NCBI GenBank assembly: GCA_031409695.1
Contig: JANNXS010000381.1
Coordinates: 1-26,116, forward strand
Source: JABFRJ01 sp031409695
Lineage (GTDB): Bacteria; Pseudomonadota; Alphaproteobacteria; Rhizobiales; Hyphomicrobiaceae
Direction of reading: 5' to 3'
DNA length: 26,116 bases
The position numbers and the translations under genes were made by a program. This document shows positions 1 through 7,049 of the stretch, one piece after another. How positions within the stretch are numbered: the first letter of the stretch is position 1; each line of letters opens with the position of its first letter. The notes below the pieces were generated by a model, which worked only from the letters and a program-made list of their open reading frames with translations, made no database searches and was not told the origin of the DNA.

Positions 1-1
1 A

Positions 2-169
2 TGGTACATTACCGACAAGCGCGAATACCTGTCGCGTTTGAAAGAGGTCGGTGCCGTTTACCGTCGGGTGATCGACCGCCATTTCCCGGTCATGACGATG
101 GTGCAGGTATCCGCTCTGATCGAGGATCGCGCCAAAGTCGAAATCGAAGCCACGGCAGTCATACCCTGA
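2..169 (+). CDS. RidA/YjgF/UK114 family protein, C-terminal part (5' end outside window)
   Basis: The reading frame is open from the window edge and ends at TGA 167-169. The visible 55 residues begin W-Y-I-T-D and end in a segment (FPVMTMVQVSALIEDRAKVE, then IEATAVIP) that matches the usual end of the RidA family: a hydrophobic strand, a conserved Leu and an Asp/Glu-rich turn leading to the terminal strand VEIEATAV. RidA proteins are small trimeric cytosolic enzymes that hydrolyse reactive enamine/imine intermediates released by PLP enzymes. The gene lies on the same strand as an amino-acid racemase and a PLP aldolase, so a role in cleaning up their imine by-products is a reasonable inference. 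The 336-bp gap to the next gene leaves co-transcription uncertain. The family call is fairly sure; the exact substrate is unknown. Confidence 0.8.
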   Translation, partial: WYITDKREYLSRLKEVGAVYRRVIDRHFPVMTMVQVSALIEDRAKVEIEATAVIP

Positions 170-505
170 CCTGAGGCAAAGGCTGACAAGACCGAACGAT
201 TTTTCATCCAACCACGTTGGACGCCACCCAATCGTCGTCGCTCTCCCGAACTCACCGTTTCCGCACATCTCTTAGCCAGCCGAAACCATCAATGGCCAAA
301 CCGGGCAACCGCGATATCCCACGCAACGGACGTTGCTGCCGCCGACCTTCACGACGCCGACCTTCACGACGCCGATTGCGCTTCAACGAGTGTCTGGCAA
401 CGTATACCGCATGATACAAACATGGCGTGGAAGGGATTTCGTGATTGAGTTAGTTTGCCACGATGTCGACAGATGAAGAACGCGGCCCAACTACAAGGTG
501 AACGG
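170..505. other. intergenic region with a 15-bp direct repeat, no convincing gene
   Basis: Short open frames exist on both strands here, but none resembles a known protein or has a good ribosome binding site. The only structure I see is a 15-bp unit (gccgaccttcacgac) repeated exactly at 341-355 and 356-370, followed by a partial third copy. A promoter for the racemase and transporter genes is likely to lie here, but I cannot point to convincing -35/-10 boxes. Confidence 0.5.
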
Positions 506-1261
506 ATGAAAATGCGCCGTTTGATCGGGGTTTTGGGTGGCATGGGCCCGCTCGCCACCGTCGATTTCATGCACAAAGTGATTGAGGCGACCCCCGGCAA
601 TTGCGATCAGGATCATGTGCCGATGATCGTCTATTCTGTCCCTCAAATTCCTGATCGTGTCAGCGCCATCATGGCGGGGACAGACGAACCGTTCCCGGCC
701 ATCCTTCAAGGTTTGCGCACCTTGGAGCGCGCAGGAGCCGAGTTGATCGCGATCCCATGCAACACCGCGCACGCCTGGTTTGATCGCCTTGCAGCCTCGA
801 CAGATATCAAAATTCTGCACATGGCTGATGCAGTGTGCCAGCGCGTGGGCAAGCGCCGCGAGACGATTGGACTGATGGCAACAACAGGCACGTTGAAGGC
901 CGGGTTCTATCAGCGCTACCTTACATCGGCCGAACGTACCGTGATGCATCCAACGCCCGATACCCAGGCAATTATCGGGCAGGCGATTAGGGCGGTGAAG
1001 GTCAACGATCTGGTGGCGGCGCGACTGCACATGTCCGCTGCCGCCGATGCGTTGTTTGCCGCCGGTGCCGATCGTCTGCTGCTCGCGTGCACGGAGCTGC
1101 CTCTTGCGGTTAAGGGCACGTCGGTCGAATCGCACTGTCTCGATGCGACGGTCTGTTTGGCCGAAGCTTGCGTTGCCTTCTCCACCGGGGTGCAACGTGC
1201 GGGGATGCAATTGCAAGAGGAGGCCAGTTTTAATAGAGACGGTGGCCTTGCAACGTTGTGA
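506..1261 (+). CDS. aspartate/glutamate racemase family protein
   Basis: This is a 251-residue cytosolic protein of the PLP-independent Asp/Glu racemase family. These enzymes invert the alpha carbon with two cysteines acting as acid and base. The N-terminus has the typical strand and glycine turn (IGVLGGMGPLAT). Cys85 lies in the motif PCNTAH and Cys195 in LACTEL, the two catalytic cysteines at the expected spacing. Length is close to the usual 230-250 residues. I start at ATG 506 because AAGGTG lies 5 nt upstream; an in-frame start at 455 would add 17 residues unlike the family. ATG 512 is also possible. The gene precedes an acidic amino-acid ABC transporter and a D-amino-acid-type PLP aldolase, so it may convert imported L/D aspartate or a hydroxylated analogue. 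Aspartate as substrate is inferred from the family. Confidence 0.88.
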   Translation: MKMRRLIGVLGGMGPLATVDFMHKVIEATPGNCDQDHVPMIVYSVPQIPDRVSAIMAGTDEPFPAILQGLRTLERAGAELIAIPCNTAHAWFDRLAASTDIKILHMADAVCQRVGKRRETIGLMATTGTLKAGFYQRYLTSAERTVMHPTPDTQAIIGQAIRAVKVNDLVAARLHMSAAADALFAAGADRLLLACTELPLAVKGTSVESHCLDATVCLAEACVAFSTGVQRAGMQLQEEASFNRDGGLATL

Positions 1262-1381
1262 ACCGCACGATGCACACGCGCCCATTCGTCAACAGGTTTT
1301 CGGCCTATATCGATGGGCGCAGACGGCGCCAATCGACAAGCGATCAATCTCATGACCAACTGGCACATACAGACAGACGAC

Positions 1382-1389
1382 AAAGGAGG
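1382..1389 (+). promoter_or_regulatory. strong Shine-Dalgarno of gltI
   Basis: AAAGGAGG ends 5 nt before the gltI ATG. It is the strongest ribosome binding site in the operon, which fits the need to make the periplasmic binding protein in excess over the membrane parts. Confidence 0.8.
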
Positions 1390-1394
1390 ACTGA

Positions 1395-2297
1395 ATGAAA
1401 CGTTTCGCACTTGCTGCCCTGGTCGCGGGCTTTGCCGCGTCGGCGGCACAGGCCCAGGAACTGACCGGCACTCTTAAGAAGATCAAGGAAACTGGCGCCA
1501 TCACACTCGGCTTCCGTGAGAGCTCAATTCCGTTCTCCTATCTCGACGACAAGCAGCAGCCGATTGGCTACGCCATGGACATCTGCGCCAAGATCGTCGA
1601 CGCCGTTAAAAAGGAACTCAAGGCCGACAAGCTCGAAGTCAAGCTCAACGCTGTGACCTCGGCGACGCGCATTCCTTTGATGGCCAATGGCACGATCGAC
1701 CTCGAGTGCGGCTCGACCACGAACAACGCGGAACGTCAAAAGCAGGTGGCATACACGTACTCGCACTTCGTAACCGCCAGCCGTTACGTGACCAAGGCGA
1801 GTGCGAACATCAAGAAGATCGATGATCTCAAGGGCAAGACCATTGTTTCGACCGCAGGCTCGACCAACATCAAGCAGGCGACCGAGGCCAATGCCGCCAA
1901 AGCCCTTGGCATGACCATCATCCCGGCCAAGGACCACGCTGAAGCGTTCCTCATGGTTGAGACTGATCGTGCGGTTGCCTTCGTTATGGACGACATCATC
2001 ATTGCCGGTCTTGTCGCATCATCGAAAACGCCTTCAGCCTATGCCATGTCAGCCGACGCGTTCTCGCTGCCCGAGCCCTACGGCATTATGCTGCGTCGCG
2101 ATGATCCCGCATTCAAAAAGGTGGTCGACAGCGCAGTGTCGGCGCTGTTCAAGAGCCCTGAAGGTGCTGCGACCTACAACAAGTGGTTTATGGCGCCGGT
2201 TCCGCCAAAACAGCTCAACCTCAATGTGCCCTTGAACGACACGATGAAGAAGATCTTCGCGACGCCCAACGACTCGCCTGATCCCGCGACGTATTGA
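1395..2297 (+). CDS. gltI: polar/acidic amino-acid ABC transporter, periplasmic substrate-binding protein
   Basis: This 300-residue protein captures an amino acid in the periplasm and hands it to the GltJK permease. A Sec signal peptide is visible: positive MKR, a hydrophobic stretch and a probable cut after AQA at residue 20. The mature part is a family 3 solute-binding protein: the opening TGTLKKIKETGAITLGFRES, a ligand-contact segment PFSYLDDKQQPIGYAMDIC, and the SATRIPLMANGTIDLECG segment common to the glutamate/aspartate-binding branch. Length agrees with GltI (about 300). A strong Shine-Dalgarno precedes the ATG. The stop codon lies inside a 16-bp tandem repeat. The next gene is an aldolase rather than a permease, so the natural ligand may be an unusual acidic amino acid such as a D- or hydroxy-aspartate; that is inference. 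The family assignment is secure. Confidence 0.92.
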   Translation: MKRFALAALVAGFAASAAQAQELTGTLKKIKETGAITLGFRESSIPFSYLDDKQQPIGYAMDICAKIVDAVKKELKADKLEVKLNAVTSATRIPLMANGTIDLECGSTTNNAERQKQVAYTYSHFVTASRYVTKASANIKKIDDLKGKTIVSTAGSTNIKQATEANAAKALGMTIIPAKDHAEAFLMVETDRAVAFVMDDIIIAGLVASSKTPSAYAMSADAFSLPEPYGIMLRRDDPAFKKVVDSAVSALFKSPEGAATYNKWFMAPVPPKQLNLNVPLNDTMKKIFATPNDSPDPATY

Positions 2298-2328
2298 TCC
2301 CGCGACGCACACATCCCGCGACGTTCTG
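2281..2328. repeat. 16-bp tandem repeat, three copies, spanning the gltI stop codon
   Basis: The 11-mer ATCCCGCGACG occurs at 2281, 2297 and 2313, exactly 16 bp apart. The remaining five bases vary (tattg, cacac, ttctg). The first copy encodes the last residues of GltI and contains its TGA stop (2295-2297, overlapping the start of copy two). Such an array could change the C-terminus or the spacing to the next gene by slippage. Confidence 0.9.
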
Positions 2329-2340
2329 GGGCGCTTACCG

Positions 2341-2372
2341 TCCGCTCATCGGCAGTCCTGCTGATGGGCGGA
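2341..2372 (+). promoter_or_regulatory. strong intercistronic stem-loop between gltI and the aldolase gene
   Basis: Arms 2341-2355 and 2358-2372 pair over 15 positions with only two G-U wobbles. The apparent 2-nt loop implies a tetra- or hexaloop in practice. No T-tract follows, so it is not a typical intrinsic terminator. Stem-loops after binding-protein genes in ABC operons are known to stabilise the upstream mRNA and lower expression of downstream genes; that role is inferred here. Confidence 0.7.
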
Positions 2373-2415
2373 TGGCCTCTAACCACACTTCGGCATCCTT
2401 TCGGGGAACCCATTC

Positions 2416-3600
2416 GTGCCGCAACGCGCACCAGCCCGTCCTGGCATGTCGATGGACGATGTCGACACGCCAGCGCTCATTGTTGATCTTGACGCCTTCG
2501 AGCGCAATCTTGAGCAGATGGCCCGTCTTGCGCGTCGCGCAGGTGTCCGGCTTCGGCCACATGCCAAAACGCACAAATCGCCAATCATCGGCTTGAAGCA
2601 GATGGCACTTGGCGCGGTTGGCCTGTGCTGCCAAAAAGTGTCTGAGGCCGAGGTGCTGGTGCACGGCGGCGTGACCGATGTTTTGGTCTCAAACGAGGTT
2701 ATCGGCGCGCGCAAGCTGGACCGTTTGGCCGCCCTGGCGCGCCAAGCAACGATCATGGTCGTCGCCGATAGCGAGGTTGGCATCGATCAACTGGCCGCGG
2801 CCGCGCAACGGGCCGACGTTCGCCTGCGCGTCCTGGTCGAAATCAATGTCGGGGCTGACAGGTGTGGCGTGGCGCCCGGCACAGACGCCGTTCGTATTGC
2901 AATGAAAATCGCTGGCGCGCCGACATTGGAGTTTGCCGGCGTGCAAGCCTACTACGGGACAGCCCAACACTTCCGAACGGCCGATGCCCGTCGCACAGCC
3001 ATCGCCGGTGCGGTCCAAAGCACGCGTCTTACGGTGCAAATGCTGAGCGACGCAGGCCTAGGCTGTGATGTAGTCTGTGGAGCCGGTACGGGCACTTTCG
3101 AATTGGAAGCTGCCAGCGGTGTCTACACAGAGATTCAGCCGGGATCGTATTGCTTCATGGACGCCGACTATGCGCGCAATCGCGCGGATGATGGCAGCCC
3201 TGTCAGCACCTTCGAGCACGCGCTATTCGTCCATTCAACAGTCATGAGTGCACCGGTTGCCGAGCGCGCCATTCTCGACGCAGGCCACAAGGCGGTCGCG
3301 ATAGATTCAGGCATGCCCGATGTCGTCGGGTTGTCCGGCGCAGTCTATGAGCGGCCGTCCGACGAGCATGGCACGTTGAACCTTGTCGATTGCGAGATGC
3401 GACCACGGCTCGGTGATAAGGTTCTATTGATCCCGGGGCATTGCGATCCCACGGTCAATCTTCACGACTGGTACGTTGGCGTGCGTGGGCTGAACGTGAA
3501 CCGCGTGCAAGGTGCCAAATCTTACGGTGCTGGCGGGTACAGCGCTCGCGCGTCGGTCGAAAGTGTGTGGCCGGTGGCGGCTCGCGGCGCATTGTTCTGA
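2416..3600 (+). CDS. 3-hydroxy-D-aspartate aldolase-like PLP enzyme (D-threonine aldolase / D-serine dehydratase fold)
   Basis: This 394-residue cytosolic enzyme has an alanine-racemase-type barrel (about 16-240) followed by a D-serine-dehydratase-like domain. The barrel carries RPHAKTHKS, whose Lys51 is the likely PLP lysine. The C-terminal domain carries GHCDPT at 341-346, a metal-ligand motif of the metal-dependent D-threonine aldolase / DSD group. Segments such as GLCCQKVSEAEVLVHGG, GSYCFMDADY, HDWYVGVR and the ending VWPVAARGALF closely recall beta-hydroxyaspartate aldolase (BhcC), which splits 3-hydroxyaspartate to glycine and glyoxylate. D-threonine aldolase or D-serine dehydratase activity cannot be excluded. 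I take GTG 2416 because GGGGAA lies about 8 nt upstream and the extra PARPGM matches related proteins; ATG 2446 is the alternative. The gene is embedded inside the ABC transporter operon, which argues that the transporter imports its substrate. Confidence 0.82.
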   Translation: MPQRAPARPGMSMDDVDTPALIVDLDAFERNLEQMARLARRAGVRLRPHAKTHKSPIIGLKQMALGAVGLCCQKVSEAEVLVHGGVTDVLVSNEVIGARKLDRLAALARQATIMVVADSEVGIDQLAAAAQRADVRLRVLVEINVGADRCGVAPGTDAVRIAMKIAGAPTLEFAGVQAYYGTAQHFRTADARRTAIAGAVQSTRLTVQMLSDAGLGCDVVCGAGTGTFELEAASGVYTEIQPGSYCFMDADYARNRADDGSPVSTFEHALFVHSTVMSAPVAERAILDAGHKAVAIDSGMPDVVGLSGAVYERPSDEHGTLNLVDCEMRPRLGDKVLLIPGHCDPTVNLHDWYVGVRGLNVNRVQGAKSYGAGGYSARASVESVWPVAARGALF

Positions 3601-3626
3601 AGACTTGGCCAGGGTATCGGGAAACC

Positions 3627-4358
3627 ATGACCTACAACTGGAACTGGGGCATCTTCTGGGAGGCCTCGCCCGAAGGCACCGGAAACTATCTGGATATGCT
3701 GTTGTCCGGCGCGCGCTGGACCATTGCCACGGCATTTATTGCCTGGATCATCGCCCTCGCCGTCGGCTCGCTCGTCGGCGTCGCGCGCACATTGCCGTCC
3801 GCTTGGGCCAACGGCTTTGCGACCGCCTATGTCGAGTTCTTCCGGAACATCCCAATCTTGGTGCAGCTCTTCCTCTGGTACTTCGTCCTGCCGGAGTTGC
3901 TGCCACGGGCGGCCGGCATGTGGATGAAACAATTGCCCAATGCGGCCTTCTGGACCACGGCGTTCGGTGTCGGGCTTTATATGTCCGCGCGCGTCGCCGA
4001 GCAGGTGCGGGCTGGCATTAACGCCTTGCCGCGTGGGCAAGGCATGGCCGGCAAGGCGCTTGGCCTGACCACCGCGCAGACCTATCGGTACGTGCTGTTG
4101 CCGATGGCGTTCCGCATCATCCTGCCGCCGCTGACGTCTGAGTTTCTCAACACGATCAAGAACACGTCAGTCGGATTGACCATCGGCTTGCTGGAGTTGA
4201 CGGGCCGCGCGCGCTCGATGCAGGAATTTACATTCCAGGTCTTTGAAGCCTTCACGGCGGCGACGCTGCTTTATCTCCTGATCAACGCCGTCGTTGTTGT
4301 TGGCATGCGTGTCCTTGAATCGCGCGTTGCCATCCCCGGCCATAGCGTGGGGAAATAA
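3627..4358 (+). CDS. gltJ: amino-acid ABC transporter permease 1
   Basis: This 243-residue inner-membrane protein is one half of the channel that moves the amino acid delivered by GltI. The His/Glu/Gln-type permease domain is plain: several hydrophobic helices, the early segment ARWTIATAFIAWIIALAVGS, the family motif EFFRNIPILVQLFLWYFVLP, and the cytoplasmic EAA-type loop (RVAEQVRAGINALPRGQGMA then GKALGL) that docks on the ATPase. The start is ATG 3627 (MTYNWNWGIFWEA), as in GltJ proteins; an in-frame start at 3441 would run through the aldolase gene. It begins 26 nt after the aldolase stop and ends 5 nt before the second permease, consistent with one transcript. Confidence 0.92.
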   Translation: MTYNWNWGIFWEASPEGTGNYLDMLLSGARWTIATAFIAWIIALAVGSLVGVARTLPSAWANGFATAYVEFFRNIPILVQLFLWYFVLPELLPRAAGMWMKQLPNAAFWTTAFGVGLYMSARVAEQVRAGINALPRGQGMAGKALGLTTAQTYRYVLLPMAFRIILPPLTSEFLNTIKNTSVGLTIGLLELTGRARSMQEFTFQVFEAFTAATLLYLLINAVVVVGMRVLESRVAIPGHSVGK

Positions 4359-4363
4359 GCGCC

Positions 4364-5056
4364 ATGTTTGCGAGCTTCGATTTCGATGTCATTTGGCGCA
4401 CGCTGCCTTACCTCTTCTTGGAGGGAATGCGGTTCACGCTGATGTTGACGGTTTTGGCTACCGTGGGTGGCGTTATCCTTGGCACGCTGCTCGCCTTGAT
4501 GCGGCTCTCCGGCATTAAGGCACTGTCTTGGATCGCGGCGGGATATTCAAACATTCTGCGCTCTTTGCCGTTGGTCCTTGTCATCTTCTGGTTCTACTTT
4601 CTGATCCCCTATATCGGGCAATGGATCACGGGCGCCTCGCGCCCCATGGCAGTTGGCGCATTCACCTCGGCACTGGTTACGTTCACGCTGTTTGAGGCGG
4701 CGTATTTCTCCGAGATCATGCGGGCTGGTATCCAATCGATCCCGCGCGGGCAACAGTCGGCCGGCTACGCGCTCGGCCTGACCTATTGGCAGAACATGCG
4801 CTATGTCGTTCTGCCACAGGCGTTTCGCAACATGCTGCCGGTCCTCCTGACACAGACCATTATTCTGTTTCAGGACACCTCGCTGGTCTATGTGCTTTCA
4901 ATCACCGACTTCCTCGGTGCCGCCTCCAAGGTCGCGCAACGCGACGGCCGACTGGTGGAAATGTACCTGTTTGCCGCCGTGGTTTACTTTGCGATCTCGT
5001 TTGCCCTGTCCCGGTTGGTGAAGCGCCTACAGGCGCGCACGGCCATTGCGCGTTAA
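4364..5056 (+). CDS. gltK: amino-acid ABC transporter permease 2
   Basis: This is a 230-residue membrane protein, the second permease subunit, expected to pair with GltJ. It has the same permease domain: helix 1 around FTLMLTVLATVGGVILGTLL, the motif YSNILRSLPLVLVIFWFYFL, the EAA loop SEIMRAGIQSIPRGQQSAGY, and the late segment FQDTSLVYVLSITDFL typical of glutamate/aspartate systems. A modest Shine-Dalgarno (GGGGAA) lies inside the end of gltJ. There are only 5 nt between the two genes and 11 nt to the ATPase gene, so translation is probably coupled. Confidence 0.92.
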   Translation: MFASFDFDVIWRTLPYLFLEGMRFTLMLTVLATVGGVILGTLLALMRLSGIKALSWIAAGYSNILRSLPLVLVIFWFYFLIPYIGQWITGASRPMAVGAFTSALVTFTLFEAAYFSEIMRAGIQSIPRGQQSAGYALGLTYWQNMRYVVLPQAFRNMLPVLLTQTIILFQDTSLVYVLSITDFLGAASKVAQRDGRLVEMYLFAAVVYFAISFALSRLVKRLQARTAIAR

Positions 5057-5067
5057 AGGTCCACACC

Positions 5068-5796
5068 ATGATCGAGATCAAAAACGTCCATAAATTCTAC
5101 GGCGCTATTCAGGTGCTCAAGGGCTGTACAACGACGGTGTCGAAGGGCGAGGTCGTGGTGGTGTGCGGCCCGTCGGGTTCTGGCAAGTCGACGTTGATCA
5201 AGACGGTCAACGGGCTCGAGCCATTCCAGGCCGGCGACATCGTTCTTGACGGCATCAGCCTAAAGGACCCCAAAACGGATCTGCCGAAATTGCGCGTGCG
5301 CGCCGGCATGGTGTTTCAGAACTTTGAACTGTTTCCGCACCTGCGCGTGATCGACAATCTGTGCCTCGCACAGGAGAAGGCGCTGGGCCGCACGCGCGCT
5401 GAAGCCGAGGCAAAGGGGCGTCAGTTGATCGAACGCGTAGGCTTAAGCGCGCACATCGACAAATTTCCTGGCCAGTTGTCTGGCGGCCAGCAGCAGCGCG
5501 TCGCCATTGCGCGCGCGCTCGCCATGGACCCGATTGTGATGCTGTTCGACGAGCCGACGTCAGCACTCGACCCTGAGATGGTGACCGAGGTGCTCGATGT
5601 TATGGTCGAACTGGCCAAGAGCGGCATGACCATGATGGTCGTGACGCACGAGATGGGATTTGCCCGTAAAGTCGCCGACCGCGTCATCTTCATGGACCGC
5701 GGTGAAATCGTCGAGGATGCCCGTAAGGAGGACTTCTTCGGCAAGCCGCGCAGTGAACGCGCTCAGATGTTCCTGTCGAAAATCCTGCAACATTGA
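5068..5796 (+). CDS. gltL: amino-acid ABC transporter ATP-binding protein
   Basis: This 242-residue cytosolic ATPase drives the GltJK channel. Walker A is GPSGSGKST near residue 35. The Q-loop segment is MVFQNFELFPHL, the ABC signature is LSGGQQQR, Walker B is VMLFDEPTSALDPE, and the H-loop is VVTHEMGFA. These are the features of the polar amino-acid ATPases (GlnQ/GltL). The start is ATG 5068 (MIEIKNVHKFYG), with AAAGG about 8 nt upstream. A longer in-frame reading from 4786 overlaps gltK and is not credible. It is the last gene of the operon. Confidence 0.94.
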   Translation: MIEIKNVHKFYGAIQVLKGCTTTVSKGEVVVVCGPSGSGKSTLIKTVNGLEPFQAGDIVLDGISLKDPKTDLPKLRVRAGMVFQNFELFPHLRVIDNLCLAQEKALGRTRAEAEAKGRQLIERVGLSAHIDKFPGQLSGGQQQRVAIARALAMDPIVMLFDEPTSALDPEMVTEVLDVMVELAKSGMTMMVVTHEMGFARKVADRVIFMDRGEIVEDARKEDFFGKPRSERAQMFLSKILQH

Positions 5797-5836
5797 CAGA
5801 TGCGAGCGGTGAGCCGTCGCTTTTACTGGCCCACCG

Positions 5837-5872
<36 letters not shown>

Positions 5873-5984
5873 CGGCGCCTGAAGCCTATGCTGGCATTGC
5901 TTCAACACGCGTGACGATGCGCAAACACCGAAATTTGGATTGATGCTTGTGCCTGTCAGGTCACCTTTAATTGCGAACGGTATC

Positions 5985-6677
5985 TCAACTCGTTGGAGCC
6001 ATTCCGTGCCGCCGCTTTGTTGACTCTGCCTCTGTGGAGACAAGGTAAGCGGCAAGTGCGCGCGCGCGGGCGGGATTTTCCGCGGCGCGACAAAGTCCCA
6101 CGGAAAACACGGTTGGCGGGAGTAAAACGTCATTCGCGACATCGAGAATATCGATACCAGGCTCGCCGAGCAATTCGCTCAGTTGCTGGAAACCCACGCC
6201 AGCTTCCCCCGACGCGATCAAGCGAGCCACTGGAGTGCCAGGCGGGGCTTGCACGATGCGGTTCAGAATCTCGTCACCCATGCCCCACTTTTGTAATAGC
6301 TTGCGAACGCTCGTGCCGCTAGGTCCGCTCGAGATTGCGATCAACTGCGGAGGAGTGATCAACTCCCGTAATGCAGCTTCGTCACAGATCGCCGGGCGTG
6401 TTGCACCTGATCGTACAGCAACCGCCGTCGATGATCGCGCAAAGTCGAGCAACGTGTCAGACAAGATGTGCCCCCCTGTGACCAGTTGCTGGACAGCTTC
6501 CTGCGCCAAGACCACGAGGTCAAAGCGCTCGCCAGCCTGTACGCGCTTAGCGACGTCGACACCGCCCGCTGCTTCGTTCGCGACCTCGCAGCCGGTCGCC
6601 TTCGTGTAGTTGCCGACGAGTTCGGCGAGAATCCGCTTTGTCGCCATGGACGAAATGAGCGTAAGTGGTGGGTTCAA
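5985..6677 (-). CDS. ModA-like extracytoplasmic-type binding protein without signal peptide
   Basis: This 230-residue protein resembles the molybdate-type periplasmic binding-protein fold (type II, SBP_bac_11). Features seen are LTLISSMATKRILAELVGNY at the start, GGVDVAKRVQAGERFDLVVLA, the strand and turn AISSGPSGTSVRKLLQKWGM, and the hinge-like AGVGFQQLSELL. No Sec or Tat leader is present, so it is predicted cytosolic unless the start is wrong. I use TTG 6677 because GAGGAG lies 8 nt upstream and the first residues fit the family; ATG 6647 would remove the first strand. No ModB or ModC lies nearby, so a transport role is doubtful. Leaderless ModA-like proteins are often found near catabolic genes and may sense or bind a small acid; this is inference. 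It follows the dioxygenase gene on the same strand with a 372-bp gap. Confidence 0.72.
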   Translation of the reverse strand: MNPPLTLISSMATKRILAELVGNYTKATGCEVANEAAGGVDVAKRVQAGERFDLVVLAQEAVQQLVTGGHILSDTLLDFARSSTAVAVRSGATRPAICDEAALRELITPPQLIAISSGPSGTSVRKLLQKWGMGDEILNRIVQAPPGTPVARLIASGEAGVGFQQLSELLGEPGIDILDVANDVLLPPTVFSVGLCRAAENPARARALAAYLVSTEAESTKRRHGMAPTS

Positions 6678-6700
6678 AGTTTAAGCTCCTCACTGGCTCT

Positions 6701-6886
6701 TCACCAGCGCGGTCCGAACCGGTCCGGGCTGAGAAAAATCGGCATTGCTGGTTCTCGCATCGGCACCATTCCGGCTGCAAGCATCGACGGCGCAACCCCA
6801 TCTTCGGCCCACTTCAGCAGCGGCGTCAGACTGTCGAACTCTGTGCTCGGCCGAACGCCGGCACGGCAGTGACCGAGACTGGGAAT
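6701..6886 (-). pseudogene. remnant resembling the C-terminus of a tannase/feruloyl esterase
   Basis: In one minus-strand frame the segment LLIPSLGHCRAGVRPSTEFD followed by SLTPLLKWAEDGVAPSMLAA matches the pattern around the catalytic His of tannase/feruloyl esterase proteins (PGMGHCxGGPG ... FD.L..L..WVE.G.AP). Only about 60 residues keep this similarity. The upstream part, including an open stretch at about 6930-7040 in another frame, is not recognisable, and the rest of the roughly 500-residue enzyme is missing. I therefore read this as a degraded gene. It occupies the stretch between the ModA-like gene and the dioxygenase; tannase would release gallate, which fits the GalB-like neighbour. 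Confidence 0.42.
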
Positions 6887-7049
6887 AAGAAGCTGGGGAT
6901 CAGAAACAGTCGCGGCGACTGCTCGACCGCCGATATGCCGAGGTCTCGACGAAAGGCTGCCACCAAGCAAGCCGGGCCAAAGTGCAGAACTAGACCAGAG
7001 GCGAAACCGCTGTACCAGTACCGAATTCCGGATGTCATGGCTGAGCCTC

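Noticed and set aside
1355..1394. Possible sigma-54 promoter (TGGCAC) upstream of gltI
   Set aside because: The matching GC of the -12 element is missing at the required spacing.
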